8,054 bases of DNA from SKVR01 sp964589855 (GTDB taxonomy: Bacteria; Bacteroidota; Bacteroidia; Bacteroidales; UBA7960): positions 1 through 8,054 of the forward strand of contig CAZPVB010000173.1 of NCBI GenBank assembly GCA_964589855.1, written 5' to 3'. Position 1 is the stretch's first letter. Every line of letters begins with the position of its first letter. The notes beneath the pieces were generated by a model. That model saw only the letters and a program-made list of their open reading frames with translations. It was not told the DNA's origin and searched no databases. Position numbers and translations under genes: made by a program. Below, piece by piece: positions 1 through 6,673 of the stretch.

Positions 1-13
1 CACCCGAGTGGAA

Positions 14-462
14 CTACTCAATGGAATCGTTGTATTTCCCTTTTAGCAAAAAAGCCGATGACTCAAAGTCGTGGGACGACGGGATAACTTCCAAACCCAG
101 CTCCGTAATTCTGCCTCCGGAGATCAACTTTCCATTTCTCAACCCCATTACATCAGGATAGGAAGAAAACTCTCAGTCTTCATTCCTTAACTATTCCTGC
201 CTTAAGCGGGTTAAGGAGAATGTCATTATAATAAACATTAGGGTATTGCTTTTCAGGAACCTGGAAGTTTATATTAATGAGTCCATTTGATGCATACCAG
301 GCTTTTGAAACCTTGTCAATCTTAGTGAGACATAGGGCTTTTGTCTTTGCCCTGAAAAGTGAACCTGATGAGTTTTTGTTGCTTGTTGATCGCACGAGTT
401 TACGATGGAAGCATATTAGCAATTGACCTTGTTAGTTGTTTTGAAATATTTTCGTCTGACAA
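14..462 (-). pseudogene. Degraded REP-associated tyrosine transposase (RAYT, Y1_Tnp family), 5'-truncated
   Basis: RAYTs are single-domain HUH/Y1 transposases related to IS200/IS605 TnpA that act on REP palindromes. No single frame is intact, but three joined frames read as the C-terminal two thirds of a Bacteroidota RAYT. The first frame holds ENISKQLTRSIANMLPS, then a TAA (400-402), then TRAINKQQ. A shift at the T5 run 373-377 leads to NSSGSLFRAKTKALCLTKID, and later PEKQYPNVYYNDILLNPLKA and GIVKE. A one-base shift near 182 leads to ED, TGA (173-175), EFSSYPDVMGLRNGKL, and a final TAG at 14-16. The family usually has GSLFR-KTKA, IHQNPLKAGLV and EDWEFSS at these places, so the TGA replaces an expected Trp. 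The TAA falls where the family normally has the SY(T/A)RAIN tyrosine, taken to be the catalytic residue. The N-terminal HUH metal-binding part is absent: upstream DNA is palindromic repeat and then the GH3 stop codon. Family assignment is by motif memory. The 5' edge is approximate. Confidence 0.82.
57..80. repeat. Inverted partial copy of the REP-like repeat with a small hairpin
   Basis: Positions 57-72 are the reverse complement of 496-511 at 15 of 16 bases. Positions 68-80 form GTCGT-GGG-ACGAC, a 5-bp stem with a 3-nt loop. The element lies inside the 3' end of the RAYT remnant reading frame, where it encodes PSSHDFESS, so some of the similarity could come from coding sequence. Together with 452-538 it brackets the transposase remnant with repeats in opposite orientation, a layout reported for RAYT/REP units. 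Confidence 0.55.
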
Positions 463-538
463 ACCGGTCAGACGACTTTCGGTACTACTGGTCAGACGAC
501 TTTGAGTCGTCAGACCAGTACTATCAATCGTCTGACGA
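452..538. repeat. REP-like cluster of imperfect palindromes (five copies of a 9-base word)
   Basis: The word TCGTCTGAC or its complement GTCAGACGA occurs exactly at 452-460, 467-475, 491-499 and 528-536, two copies in each orientation. A one-mismatch copy (TCGTCAGAC) lies at 507-515. Two hairpins can form. Positions 452-460 pair with 467-475 in a 9-bp stem with a 6-nt loop. Positions 486-501 pair with 505-520 as 8 bp, one A-A mismatch and 7 bp, closed by a TTG loop. GGTCAGACGACTTT is also directly repeated at 466-479 and 490-503. The cluster begins about 19 bp beyond the GH3 stop and overlaps the 5' edge of the RAYT remnant, as expected of REP/BIME-type repeats. As RNA it could fold and protect or end the GH3 transcript, but no T tract follows on the minus strand, so it is not a classical terminator. 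Confidence 0.8.
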
Positions 539-556
539 GTAATATTACAAATTTTT

Positions 557-3349
557 TTACTCAATAACCTTAGTGCCCTTCACCTGTATTGTTTCTTGCA
601 ATACAATCTGATTTTCTATAGATTCAGCATCGGGTTGTTTTCCGCCGGTCGAAACCATCATTTCTCCTTCGTAAACCATTAGATCATTTTCCGGATGATA
701 CAGTGCCATTTGCTCCGGAGAGAGTGCAAAAGATACGGTTTGTGTTTCGCCTTTTTTCAGGTGAATTCTCCGGAATCCCTGCAAGGTTCTCAGGGGTGCG
801 TCTTCAAGTGCAGGAAAGGAGAGGTACAACTGAACAACCTCATCGCCATCGCTTTCTCCCGTATTGGTTACCTCAACACTAACAGAAACATTTTCGCCGG
901 CATTCACTTCTTTGGGAACAGTAAGATTGCTGTATTGAAAAGTTGTGTAACTCAATCCGTAACCGAATTCAAATAGTGGTTCATCCCCAAAATACTTATA
1001 GGTTCTCCCTTCCATTGAATAATCATCAAAAGGGGGTATCTGGTCTACTGACTTATAGAAGGTAACAGGAAGCCGGCCGGCAGGATTGTAGTCGCCAAAA
1101 AGAATATCTGCTATGGCAGTACCACCGGATTGGCCGGGGTACCATGCCTCAAGTATGGCGGGTACATTTTCTGCTTCCCGGTTAAAGGCCAGGGCACTAC
1201 CATTGAGTAATACCAGCACAGTGGGTTTATTGAGGCTCATGATCGATTTTATAAGATCTTTTTGCACTGAGGGCAGGGCAATATCTGTGCGGTCGCCACC
1301 CAAAAAGCCAGGCACCTGTACTTTCATTTCTTCTCCTTCCAGGTGAGGACTTAAACCCATGCACATGATTACAGCATCAGATTCTGCGGCTATTTGCATC
1401 GCCTCCTGTTTGAGGTTTTGCCCGGGCATATCCCATAAAAATTTCATGGTTGGGTAATTGCTTTTCAATTGCTGGTATTCAATGGTGATCTTGTATGGTT
1501 TGCCTGCCTCCAGAATCAACGTGGTATAGTCTCGCGATGGATGGTGTTCATTGCCTGTATCAATCTTTTTTTCATCATCAATGCTCAGTGTAAAACCTGT
1601 AAAACCTTCTGCTCCAATATGGTACTCACCAGAAACCGGGGGTACCAGATAGGTAGTAAACAGGGCAGAAAACTCCCTGTTGTCGATTCCGGGTTTTGGA
1701 TCATCATTCCACCAGACAAAATCCAGTTGTTTTTCAACACCTTCCCATGCGGGTTGACCTTCCCACTGCGTATTGCTGAAATATTGAGCAGAAAAACCAT
1801 TTTCTTCCAGCGATTCATCAGAAAACAGCACCTCTTCCGGAACGACAGTCAGGAAAGGAAACTTTTCTGCATGACGCGAACCGATGGCGTATTGAACGTT
1901 TGCCCCGGGGAGTTTTTCTTTGATGCCCGTAAAAGGTGTTTTGGGGTCGGAGGGAAAACCATTGTAATTGGCAAGCAAAGCATCTAAGTAATGGGCATTG
2001 GGACCAATAACGGCAATGTTTTCCAGGTTCTTGTCCAGGGGTAAGGTATTGTTGTCATTTTTCAGTAAAACCATCGATTCCCTGGCGGCATCCAGCGCCA
2101 TTTGCCGGTGTTTTTCACTATCTACCACCGAATAGGGGATATCGGTGTAAGGAACCATGGACGGAGGATCGAACATCCCCAGTTTCATGCGTGCCACCAT
2201 CAGGCGGGTAACAAGCACGTCGATCTCCTCTTCGGTAACCAGTCCCTGTTCGTATGCATTGACCAGCGCAGGGTAGGAGTTACCACAATTCAGGTCGGTA
2301 CCAGCCTGCACGGCAAGTGCTGCGGCCTCTTCCACGGTATTTACCACCTCATGGTCGCCTTCACGGTAAAAATCGCGTATCGCCCAGCAATCGGAAACGA
2401 TATATCCTTCAAAACCCCAGTCATCGCGCAAAAGGCTTTCCAGGTATTTACTTCCGCAACAAGGTTCATCAAACAGGCGGTTGTAGGCACACATAACCGA
2501 ATAAACGCCTCCTTCCTGAATGGTTCTTTTGAAATGAGGGGTGTAGGTTTCAACAAAATCTCTCCTGGCGGGGTTGGCATTGAACCTGTGACGATCGGGT
2601 TCGGGACCACTATGCACAACAAAATGCTTGGATGTTGCTACCAGTTTAAGGTAGCGATCGTGGTCGCCCTGCAGACCTTTAATATAACCCAACGCCATTT
2701 CGCCGGTAAGATAAGGATCCTCTCCGTAGGTTTCCATGCCGCGTCCCCACCGGGGATCTCGAAAAATATTGATGTTGGGTGTCCAGAATGTTAATCCCTG
2801 GTATATGCCCCGCTGCCCTTTGGCGGCAAAATCGTGGTGTTTGGCTCTGGCTTCATCCGATACAGCGGTACCGATCTCAAACATTTTCTCACTATCCCAC
2901 ATGGCTGCCATTCCGATAGACTGGGGAAAAACAGTTGCCAGTCCAGCCCTTCCCACTCCGTGAAGGCATTCATTCCACCAATTGTATTCAGGGATTCCCA
3001 GCCTTTCAATGGCGGGCGCTTCATATACCATCTGGCTGATTTTCTCCTCTATAGTCATGCGTGAAACCAGGTCTGCTGCACGTTCTTCAAAACTCAGTTT
3101 TGTATCCTTATAAGGTTCCGTGGATTCCTGGCATGATGTGAATACCACAGTTATTGTCAGCAAGAAAACACTTATTTTTTGTGTCTTTGATAAGAAATCT
3201 TTAAAGAAAAGGCTTTCGAAGATTTTGAATCTAAGGAGTTTACTTTTCGTAAATGACTGTTTCAAAAACGAGAATAACGCAGTATTTGGCATTTTCCTGG
3301 AAAGACCAGTTAGGATAAGAATAGTCATTAGTTGCTCTAACTTCTTCAT
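557..3349 (-). CDS. Glycoside hydrolase family 3 lipoprotein with PA14 domain (beta-xylosidase/beta-glucosidase type)
   Basis: This exo-acting retaining glycosidase is predicted to remove terminal beta-linked sugars from oligosaccharides in the periplasm or at the cell surface. The 930-residue protein has a hydrophobic segment at about 59-72 ending in a lipobox (VFTSC, Cys73). The N-terminal catalytic barrel spans about 85-395, with WWNECLHGV (124-132), DPRWGRGMETYGEDP (198-212), KHF (241-243) and the nucleophile Asp320 in VSDCW. The second sandwich domain starts near 420 and is interrupted by a PA14-like insert at about 515-645. The acid/base is probably a Glu in LEGEEM (670-675). A fibronectin-III-like domain occupies about 805-900. 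The WNECLHGV and RDPRWGRG motifs resemble the beta-xylosidase branch, but specificity is not settled. The ATG at 3349 gives an unusually long stretch (about 55 residues) before the signal hydrophobic core. Other starts are ATG 3328, ATG 3292 and TTG 3265; no other ATG lies before the lipobox. It is the last intact gene of the operon, 78 bp after the GDSL remnant. No -7 box was found in that gap. Confidence 0.93.
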   Translation of the reverse strand: MKKLEQLMTILILTGLSRKMPNTALFSFLKQSFTKSKLLRFKIFESLFFKDFLSKTQKISVFLLTITVVFTSCQESTEPYKDTKLSFEERAADLVSRMTIEEKISQMVYEAPAIERLGIPEYNWWNECLHGVGRAGLATVFPQSIGMAAMWDSEKMFEIGTAVSDEARAKHHDFAAKGQRGIYQGLTFWTPNINIFRDPRWGRGMETYGEDPYLTGEMALGYIKGLQGDHDRYLKLVATSKHFVVHSGPEPDRHRFNANPARRDFVETYTPHFKRTIQEGGVYSVMCAYNRLFDEPCCGSKYLESLLRDDWGFEGYIVSDCWAIRDFYREGDHEVVNTVEEAAALAVQAGTDLNCGNSYPALVNAYEQGLVTEEEIDVLVTRLMVARMKLGMFDPPSMVPYTDIPYSVVDSEKHRQMALDAARESMVLLKNDNNTLPLDKNLENIAVIGPNAHYLDALLANYNGFPSDPKTPFTGIKEKLPGANVQYAIGSRHAEKFPFLTVVPEEVLFSDESLEENGFSAQYFSNTQWEGQPAWEGVEKQLDFVWWNDDPKPGIDNREFSALFTTYLVPPVSGEYHIGAEGFTGFTLSIDDEKKIDTGNEHHPSRDYTTLILEAGKPYKITIEYQQLKSNYPTMKFLWDMPGQNLKQEAMQIAAESDAVIMCMGLSPHLEGEEMKVQVPGFLGGDRTDIALPSVQKDLIKSIMSLNKPTVLVLLNGSALAFNREAENVPAILEAWYPGQSGGTAIADILFGDYNPAGRLPVTFYKSVDQIPPFDDYSMEGRTYKYFGDEPLFEFGYGLSYTTFQYSNLTVPKEVNAGENVSVSVEVTNTGESDGDEVVQLYLSFPALEDAPLRTLQGFRRIHLKKGETQTVSFALSPEQMALYHPENDLMVYEGEMMVSTGGKQPDAESIENQIVLQETIQVKGTKVIE

Positions 3350-3427
3350 AATGTTTGATTTAAATCTTTAAATGTTTTTTTTGATTGCTTTTAGGATGAA
3401 TATTTTGTTCCTGCAGGGTCTGCTCGT

Positions 3428-3694
3428 TTATTCTTCGAAAACAGACTTTCTTATGATTTCTTTCCACATGGCATACCCTGTTTCATTCAGATGTAAACTA
3501 TCGGATGAATATATTTCGGGACGAGGCATTCCGGCAGGGGTTGACCAGGGGTTGGTAACATCATTATAGCGAGTAAAACTGTATTTGTTTAGCATTTGTT
3601 GCAAAAGGCGATTGGTTTTCCTGTAGGATTCATGCAAATGTTTTCGACAGGAAAAAGTTGAAAGGGCAAGGAAGACCAAAAGAAAAATTTTCAT
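3428..3694 (-). pseudogene. SGNH/GDSL hydrolase remnant: signal peptide joined to C-terminal block
   Basis: This 88-codon frame opens with a lipoprotein-like signal (MKIFLLVFLALSTFSC, Cys16). From about residue 21 it continues directly into what looks like the C-terminal third of an SGNH/GDSL esterase: ESYRKTNRLLQQML, then VTNPWSTPAGMPRPEIY, then SDSLHLNETGYAMWKEII. The last segment contains the family's block V DxxH (Asp65, His68). Complete members are usually above 200 residues and carry the GDS nucleophile block and the G and GxND oxyanion blocks before this part. None of these is present here, so an enzyme of this form should be inactive. The simplest reading is an in-frame internal deletion of roughly 120-150 codons, leaving both ends in register. 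A functional small lipoprotein cannot be ruled out. Upstream lies a 125-bp AT-rich spacer (3695-3819) in which I see no gene, clear promoter or terminator. Confidence 0.72.
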
Positions 3695-3819
3695 GATATA
3701 ATTTTATTAACATAGTAAATGCGAATATTATGATAAAATATTTTGGGCGTTATAGGATTCCATTAAATCCAGACAATATAATAATATTCATATAGTATAC
3801 ATATTTGTGACAAAAACAT

Positions 3820-5262
3820 CTAATTTTTAGTTGCTGAATTTTCCTTATCTTCAAAATCCTTCCAATGTCCTCTACCATGTTTATCAATTAGTTCATCATA
3901 AAAATCTTCATCTGCCGGCGATCTGAGAACGAGAGAGGGGGGAAGTTCGCCCAGTTTTGCCTTGGCTTTTTCCATTTCAGCAAGCATTTCTTCCACTTTT
4001 TCCGGATTTTCGCCGGCCAGATTTTTGGTTTCACCGGGATCTTTTTCCAGATCGAAAAGGGAGAACGGATGGGGCGCCACTGCTTTCTTCCATCGTGCTC
4101 CTTCAAATCCTTCAAACGCAAGTTTTACTTTCCATTTTCCCTTGCGGTATCCCTCTAATTTGCTTCCATCAAAAAATAAAAACTCACGCTCTTGCTTTGA
4201 TTTTTTTCCCATTAATACATCCGAAATATCGGTTCCATCAAGGGGTGTGTTTTGAGGCAAAGGAGCATCGGCGAGGGACGCAAAAGTGGGCATCCAGTCC
4301 AACATCAGTGCCATGTCGTTGTATTCGGATCCGGCAGGAATTTTACCTTTCCACATGGCCAGGGTAGGCACACGCATCCCACCCTCAAAAGTAAATTGTT
4401 TTCCTTCTCTTAAAATGCCCGAAGAACCGCCCATTTCACGCATCACCAGCCATGGACCATTGTCGCTGGTAAAGATAACCAGTGTATTTTCGAGCAAATC
4501 TTCCTGTGACAGTCTGTCCACTATCTGTCCTACACTCCAGTCGAGTTCCTCAATCACATCTCCGTATAATCCCCTGTCTGATTTTCCCCGAAAATCTTCC
4601 GAGGCGTAAATGGGTACGTGAGGCATTGGGTGTGCCAGGTAGAGGAAAAACGGTTGCTCTTTGTGTGTCTCAATAAATTCTAAAGATTCTTCGGTGAGGC
4701 GTTTGGTGATCAGACTTTGATCTATCTCAAAACTTTCCACCTCATTGCCTCTGTAATAGTAGTAGCTTTCCATATCGTTGCTGTAAGGCATCCCAAAATG
4801 CTCATCAAAACCACGTTGTAAGGGCATGTACTGATGCAGATGTCCAAGATGCCACTTACCAATCATGGCGGTTTTATACCCTTCAGCAGACAGTACATCG
4901 GCGATGGTAACCTCATCAACCGGCAAGCCTGTGTGGCTGTCGGGAAAAAACACGCCGTTTATTCCCATCCGCTGTGGATATCTGCCGGTTAGCAACCCTG
5001 CTCTTGAGGGGCTGCAAACAGGCGAAGCAGAGTAAAAGGAGGTTAGTTTCATTCCCTGCTCAGCCATTTGATCTAAATGGGGAGTTTTGATATCAGTGGC
5101 ACCAAAACATCCAATATCGCCATAACCAAGATCATCGGCAAAAATAACAATGATGTTGGGTTTTGTTTCGTCAGAAGTACTTTTGTTTTCTGCACTGGGC
5201 TGACATGAATGAAATGAGATGGCAGCAGGTGCCAATGCTGCTATTAATGTTGCTTTATTCAT
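3820..5262 (-). CDS. Family S1 sulfatase (arylsulfatase-like lipoprotein)
   Basis: This formylglycine-dependent sulfatase hydrolyses sulfate esters, here presumably on a polysaccharide or its fragments in the periplasm or at the outer membrane. The protein is 480 residues. The chosen ATG at 5262 places a lipoprotein signal at the N terminus (lipobox FHSC, Cys20) and leaves 22 bp after the CE15 stop. An upstream frame extension to 5334 would overlap CE15 and bury this signal. Visible motifs are FADDLGYGD (41-49, metal-binding Asp43/Asp44), the signature PVCSPSRAGLLTG (81-93) with Cys83 as the residue matured to formylglycine and Arg87, GKWHLG (135-140), His211/His215, SDNGP (266-270) and GKQFTFEGGMRVP (287-299). 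The C-terminal subdomain includes SLFDLEKDPGETKNL (401-415). Length and motifs are normal and complete. No sulfatase-maturating enzyme is encoded in the window. Substrate and S1 subfamily cannot be read from sequence alone. The tight spacing suggests co-transcription with CE15. Confidence 0.95.
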   Translation of the reverse strand: MNKATLIAALAPAAISFHSCQPSAENKSTSDETKPNIIVIFADDLGYGDIGCFGATDIKTPHLDQMAEQGMKLTSFYSASPVCSPSRAGLLTGRYPQRMGINGVFFPDSHTGLPVDEVTIADVLSAEGYKTAMIGKWHLGHLHQYMPLQRGFDEHFGMPYSNDMESYYYYRGNEVESFEIDQSLITKRLTEESLEFIETHKEQPFFLYLAHPMPHVPIYASEDFRGKSDRGLYGDVIEELDWSVGQIVDRLSQEDLLENTLVIFTSDNGPWLVMREMGGSSGILREGKQFTFEGGMRVPTLAMWKGKIPAGSEYNDMALMLDWMPTFASLADAPLPQNTPLDGTDISDVLMGKKSKQEREFLFFDGSKLEGYRKGKWKVKLAFEGFEGARWKKAVAPHPFSLFDLEKDPGETKNLAGENPEKVEEMLAEMEKAKAKLGELPPSLVLRSPADEDFYDELIDKHGRGHWKDFEDKENSATKN

Positions 5263-5284
5263 GAAATTGGTTTTAGGATTAGAA

Positions 5285-6544
5285 TTATTTTTCAAAATGC
5301 TTATCTGCAAAATCCATGTATTGTTTCCAGTCATAAAGGGTTATGTTGTGTTTGCCGCTTCTGATATGATATCCGACAGAACCGTGCACAGGTTGGTCAG
5401 TTTTTGGCAAATAATCAGCAGGCAAACCTTTCATATCCATAAATTCATAAATCTGAGAAGCTGCTTTGGCAGCTAAAAACTCACCGTAAGGATCCGCCCA
5501 CAGGTCTTCACTGGCACTGGCTACATAGAGAGGGCGGGGGGCAGCAAGGGCAAGCAACTGGTGCTGATCAACGGGAAGTTGGTCTTCTTTTTTGTTGTAC
5601 TGCTTAAAATTACCGGCAAACCAATGGGGAAAATTGTTGTTGATCCGTTCAACGGTTTCACCAAACTGTCTTCGGGAAAGTGCTGCACCGCCGCATCCCG
5701 AGTTGTTGGATATGACCATATCGAATCGTTGGTCGAGAGCACCTGCCCACAAGGCTGCTTTTCCCAGGCGGGAATGCCCGATTACAAATACTTTTTGTTC
5801 TTTTTCAAGAATGTTGTTCTCCATGGCATCGAGCAACCTGCTCAGTCCCCATGACCAGGCTGCAATGGTGCCCCAGGTGTTCTCTTTAATGTTGGTTTGC
5901 ATGAGTTGATGAACACCGTTTTGAAAGCCATCGTCATAATCCGGATCCAGATCGCCGCAATAAATAGTTGCCAGGCCATATCCGCGCTGAATGATTTCTT
6001 TAACAGGCCAACGATCACTTCGAACACCCCGCGAAGCTTCGGTTGAACGGTTTTCAGTGATATGAAAATCCTCATTATTTCTGATCCAGTGCGGATTTAG
6101 TTGCACCGAAGTATCGGATGTGGTGGTATGGTTGCCAAAAAAATTGTATCCCATGAAAATTGGTGCGCCTGCATTACTCAAAGGTAAATAAAGCAGGAGA
6201 AAAACATCCAGGGTTTGGTTGTTTTTAAGCAGGGTTATCTTTAGTTCCCTCATGTGCGTTGTGCCATTGAGGGCTTTTTTGTTTTCGTACAAAAGGGTTA
6301 TATCTATTTCACCATCCCATTCGGGTGCATGACCATATACATGTTCGGCGAACAGATCCAATAGTTCCGCTCTTCTTTCCTGCCAATCAGCTGTTGTTTT
6401 TACTTTTTCTCCGTTCTCAAATGTAAAAATATCAGGTAGTTGATAATCCGGGACCTTTTCTTCATCGTAATTGGGAATAAAAGTCTGCGATTTGGCCGTT
6501 AACATATTGCTTATACAAAACATGAGCATTAAAAATCTGTACAT
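5285..6544 (-). CDS. Carbohydrate esterase family 15 (4-O-methyl-glucuronoyl methylesterase), secreted
   Basis: CE15 enzymes cleave esters of (4-O-methyl)glucuronic acid, classically the lignin-glucuronoxylan ester bond. The 419-residue protein has a short hydrophobic N terminus consistent with a type I signal peptide (MYRFLMLMFCISNMLTAKSQ, possible cut after AKS), so it is probably soluble in the periplasm or secreted. The alpha/beta-hydrolase core shows the nucleophile elbow GHSRLGK (256-262, Ser258), NNSGCGGAALSRRQFGE (280-296), LPVDQHQLLALAAPRPLYVA (323-342), SASEDLWADPYGEF (343-356) and the terminal GYHIRSGKHN (391-400) with catalytic His399. The usual glutamate position, 23 residues after Ser258, is Asn281, so Asp347 is the likely catalytic acid. 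It lies between the symporter and the sulfatase. A -7-like box 51 bp upstream of its start could give it a separate promoter. Confidence 0.93.
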   Translation of the reverse strand: MYRFLMLMFCISNMLTAKSQTFIPNYDEEKVPDYQLPDIFTFENGEKVKTTADWQERRAELLDLFAEHVYGHAPEWDGEIDITLLYENKKALNGTTHMRELKITLLKNNQTLDVFLLLYLPLSNAGAPIFMGYNFFGNHTTTSDTSVQLNPHWIRNNEDFHITENRSTEASRGVRSDRWPVKEIIQRGYGLATIYCGDLDPDYDDGFQNGVHQLMQTNIKENTWGTIAAWSWGLSRLLDAMENNILEKEQKVFVIGHSRLGKAALWAGALDQRFDMVISNNSGCGGAALSRRQFGETVERINNNFPHWFAGNFKQYNKKEDQLPVDQHQLLALAAPRPLYVASASEDLWADPYGEFLAAKAASQIYEFMDMKGLPADYLPKTDQPVHGSVGYHIRSGKHNITLYDWKQYMDFADKHFEK

Positions 6545-6594
6545 AGGTATGAGGTGTTATGAATGAACCATCAACAAAAGATCACTTACAGGGA

Positions 6595-6602
6595 CAAATA
6601 TA
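6595..6602 (-). promoter_or_regulatory. Candidate Bacteroidota -7 promoter box upstream of the CE15 gene
   Basis: On the minus strand this reads TATATTTG, an exact match to the Bacteroidota -7 consensus TAnnTTTG, about 50 bp before the CE15 start codon. No TTTG -33 element is present at the expected distance; the nearest upstream TTTG is about 36 bp away. It is therefore a weak candidate for an internal promoter driving CE15 and the genes after it. Confidence 0.3.
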
Positions 6603-6636
6603 AAAAATTAATATCCTTCTTATAAGGTACATTTGT

Positions 6637-6666
6637 CTCAAATGGAATGAATATTTTCCTTTTGAG
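6637..6666 (-). repeat. Imperfect inverted repeat just after the symporter gene
   Basis: Positions 6637-6647 pair with 6656-6666 in an 11-bp stem with one internal mismatch and an 8-nt AT-rich loop. The hairpin starts 7 bp after the symporter stop codon. No T tract follows directly on the minus strand; the nearest T-rich run is about 30 bp further on. It may mark a transcript end or a processing point between the symporter and CE15, but it is not a standard intrinsic terminator. Confidence 0.4.
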
Positions 6667-6673
6667 TTACAAA

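Noticed and set aside
180..422. 80-codon TTG-initiated frame as an independent small gene
   Set aside because: It is the middle segment of the disrupted RAYT. Its start and stop result from frameshifts, and the homology continues in other frames on both sides.
452..538. Repeat cluster as a CRISPR array
   Set aside because: The repeats are 9-base words in alternating orientation with short uneven spacing, and there are no cas genes or spacers of regular length.
1469..1987. 172-codon plus-strand open frame
   Set aside because: It is antisense to the GH3 PA14 and sandwich region, with Cys- and Phe-rich low-sense translation typical of a shadow frame.
2102..2794. 230-codon plus-strand open frame opposite the GH3 gene
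   Set aside because: It lies wholly antisense to conserved GH3 catalytic-domain codons and its translation shows no recognisable domain. It is a shadow frame.
3695..3819. AT-rich gap as a promoter region for the GDSL remnant and GH3
   Set aside because: No TAnnTTTG box with a matching -33 element was found on the minus strand; only partial matches in AT-rich sequence.
5263..5334. Longer sulfatase start at 5334 overlapping the end of CE15
   Set aside because: It would add 24 residues in front of a clear lipoprotein signal peptide and overlap CE15 by about 50 bp. The ATG at 5262 fits better.
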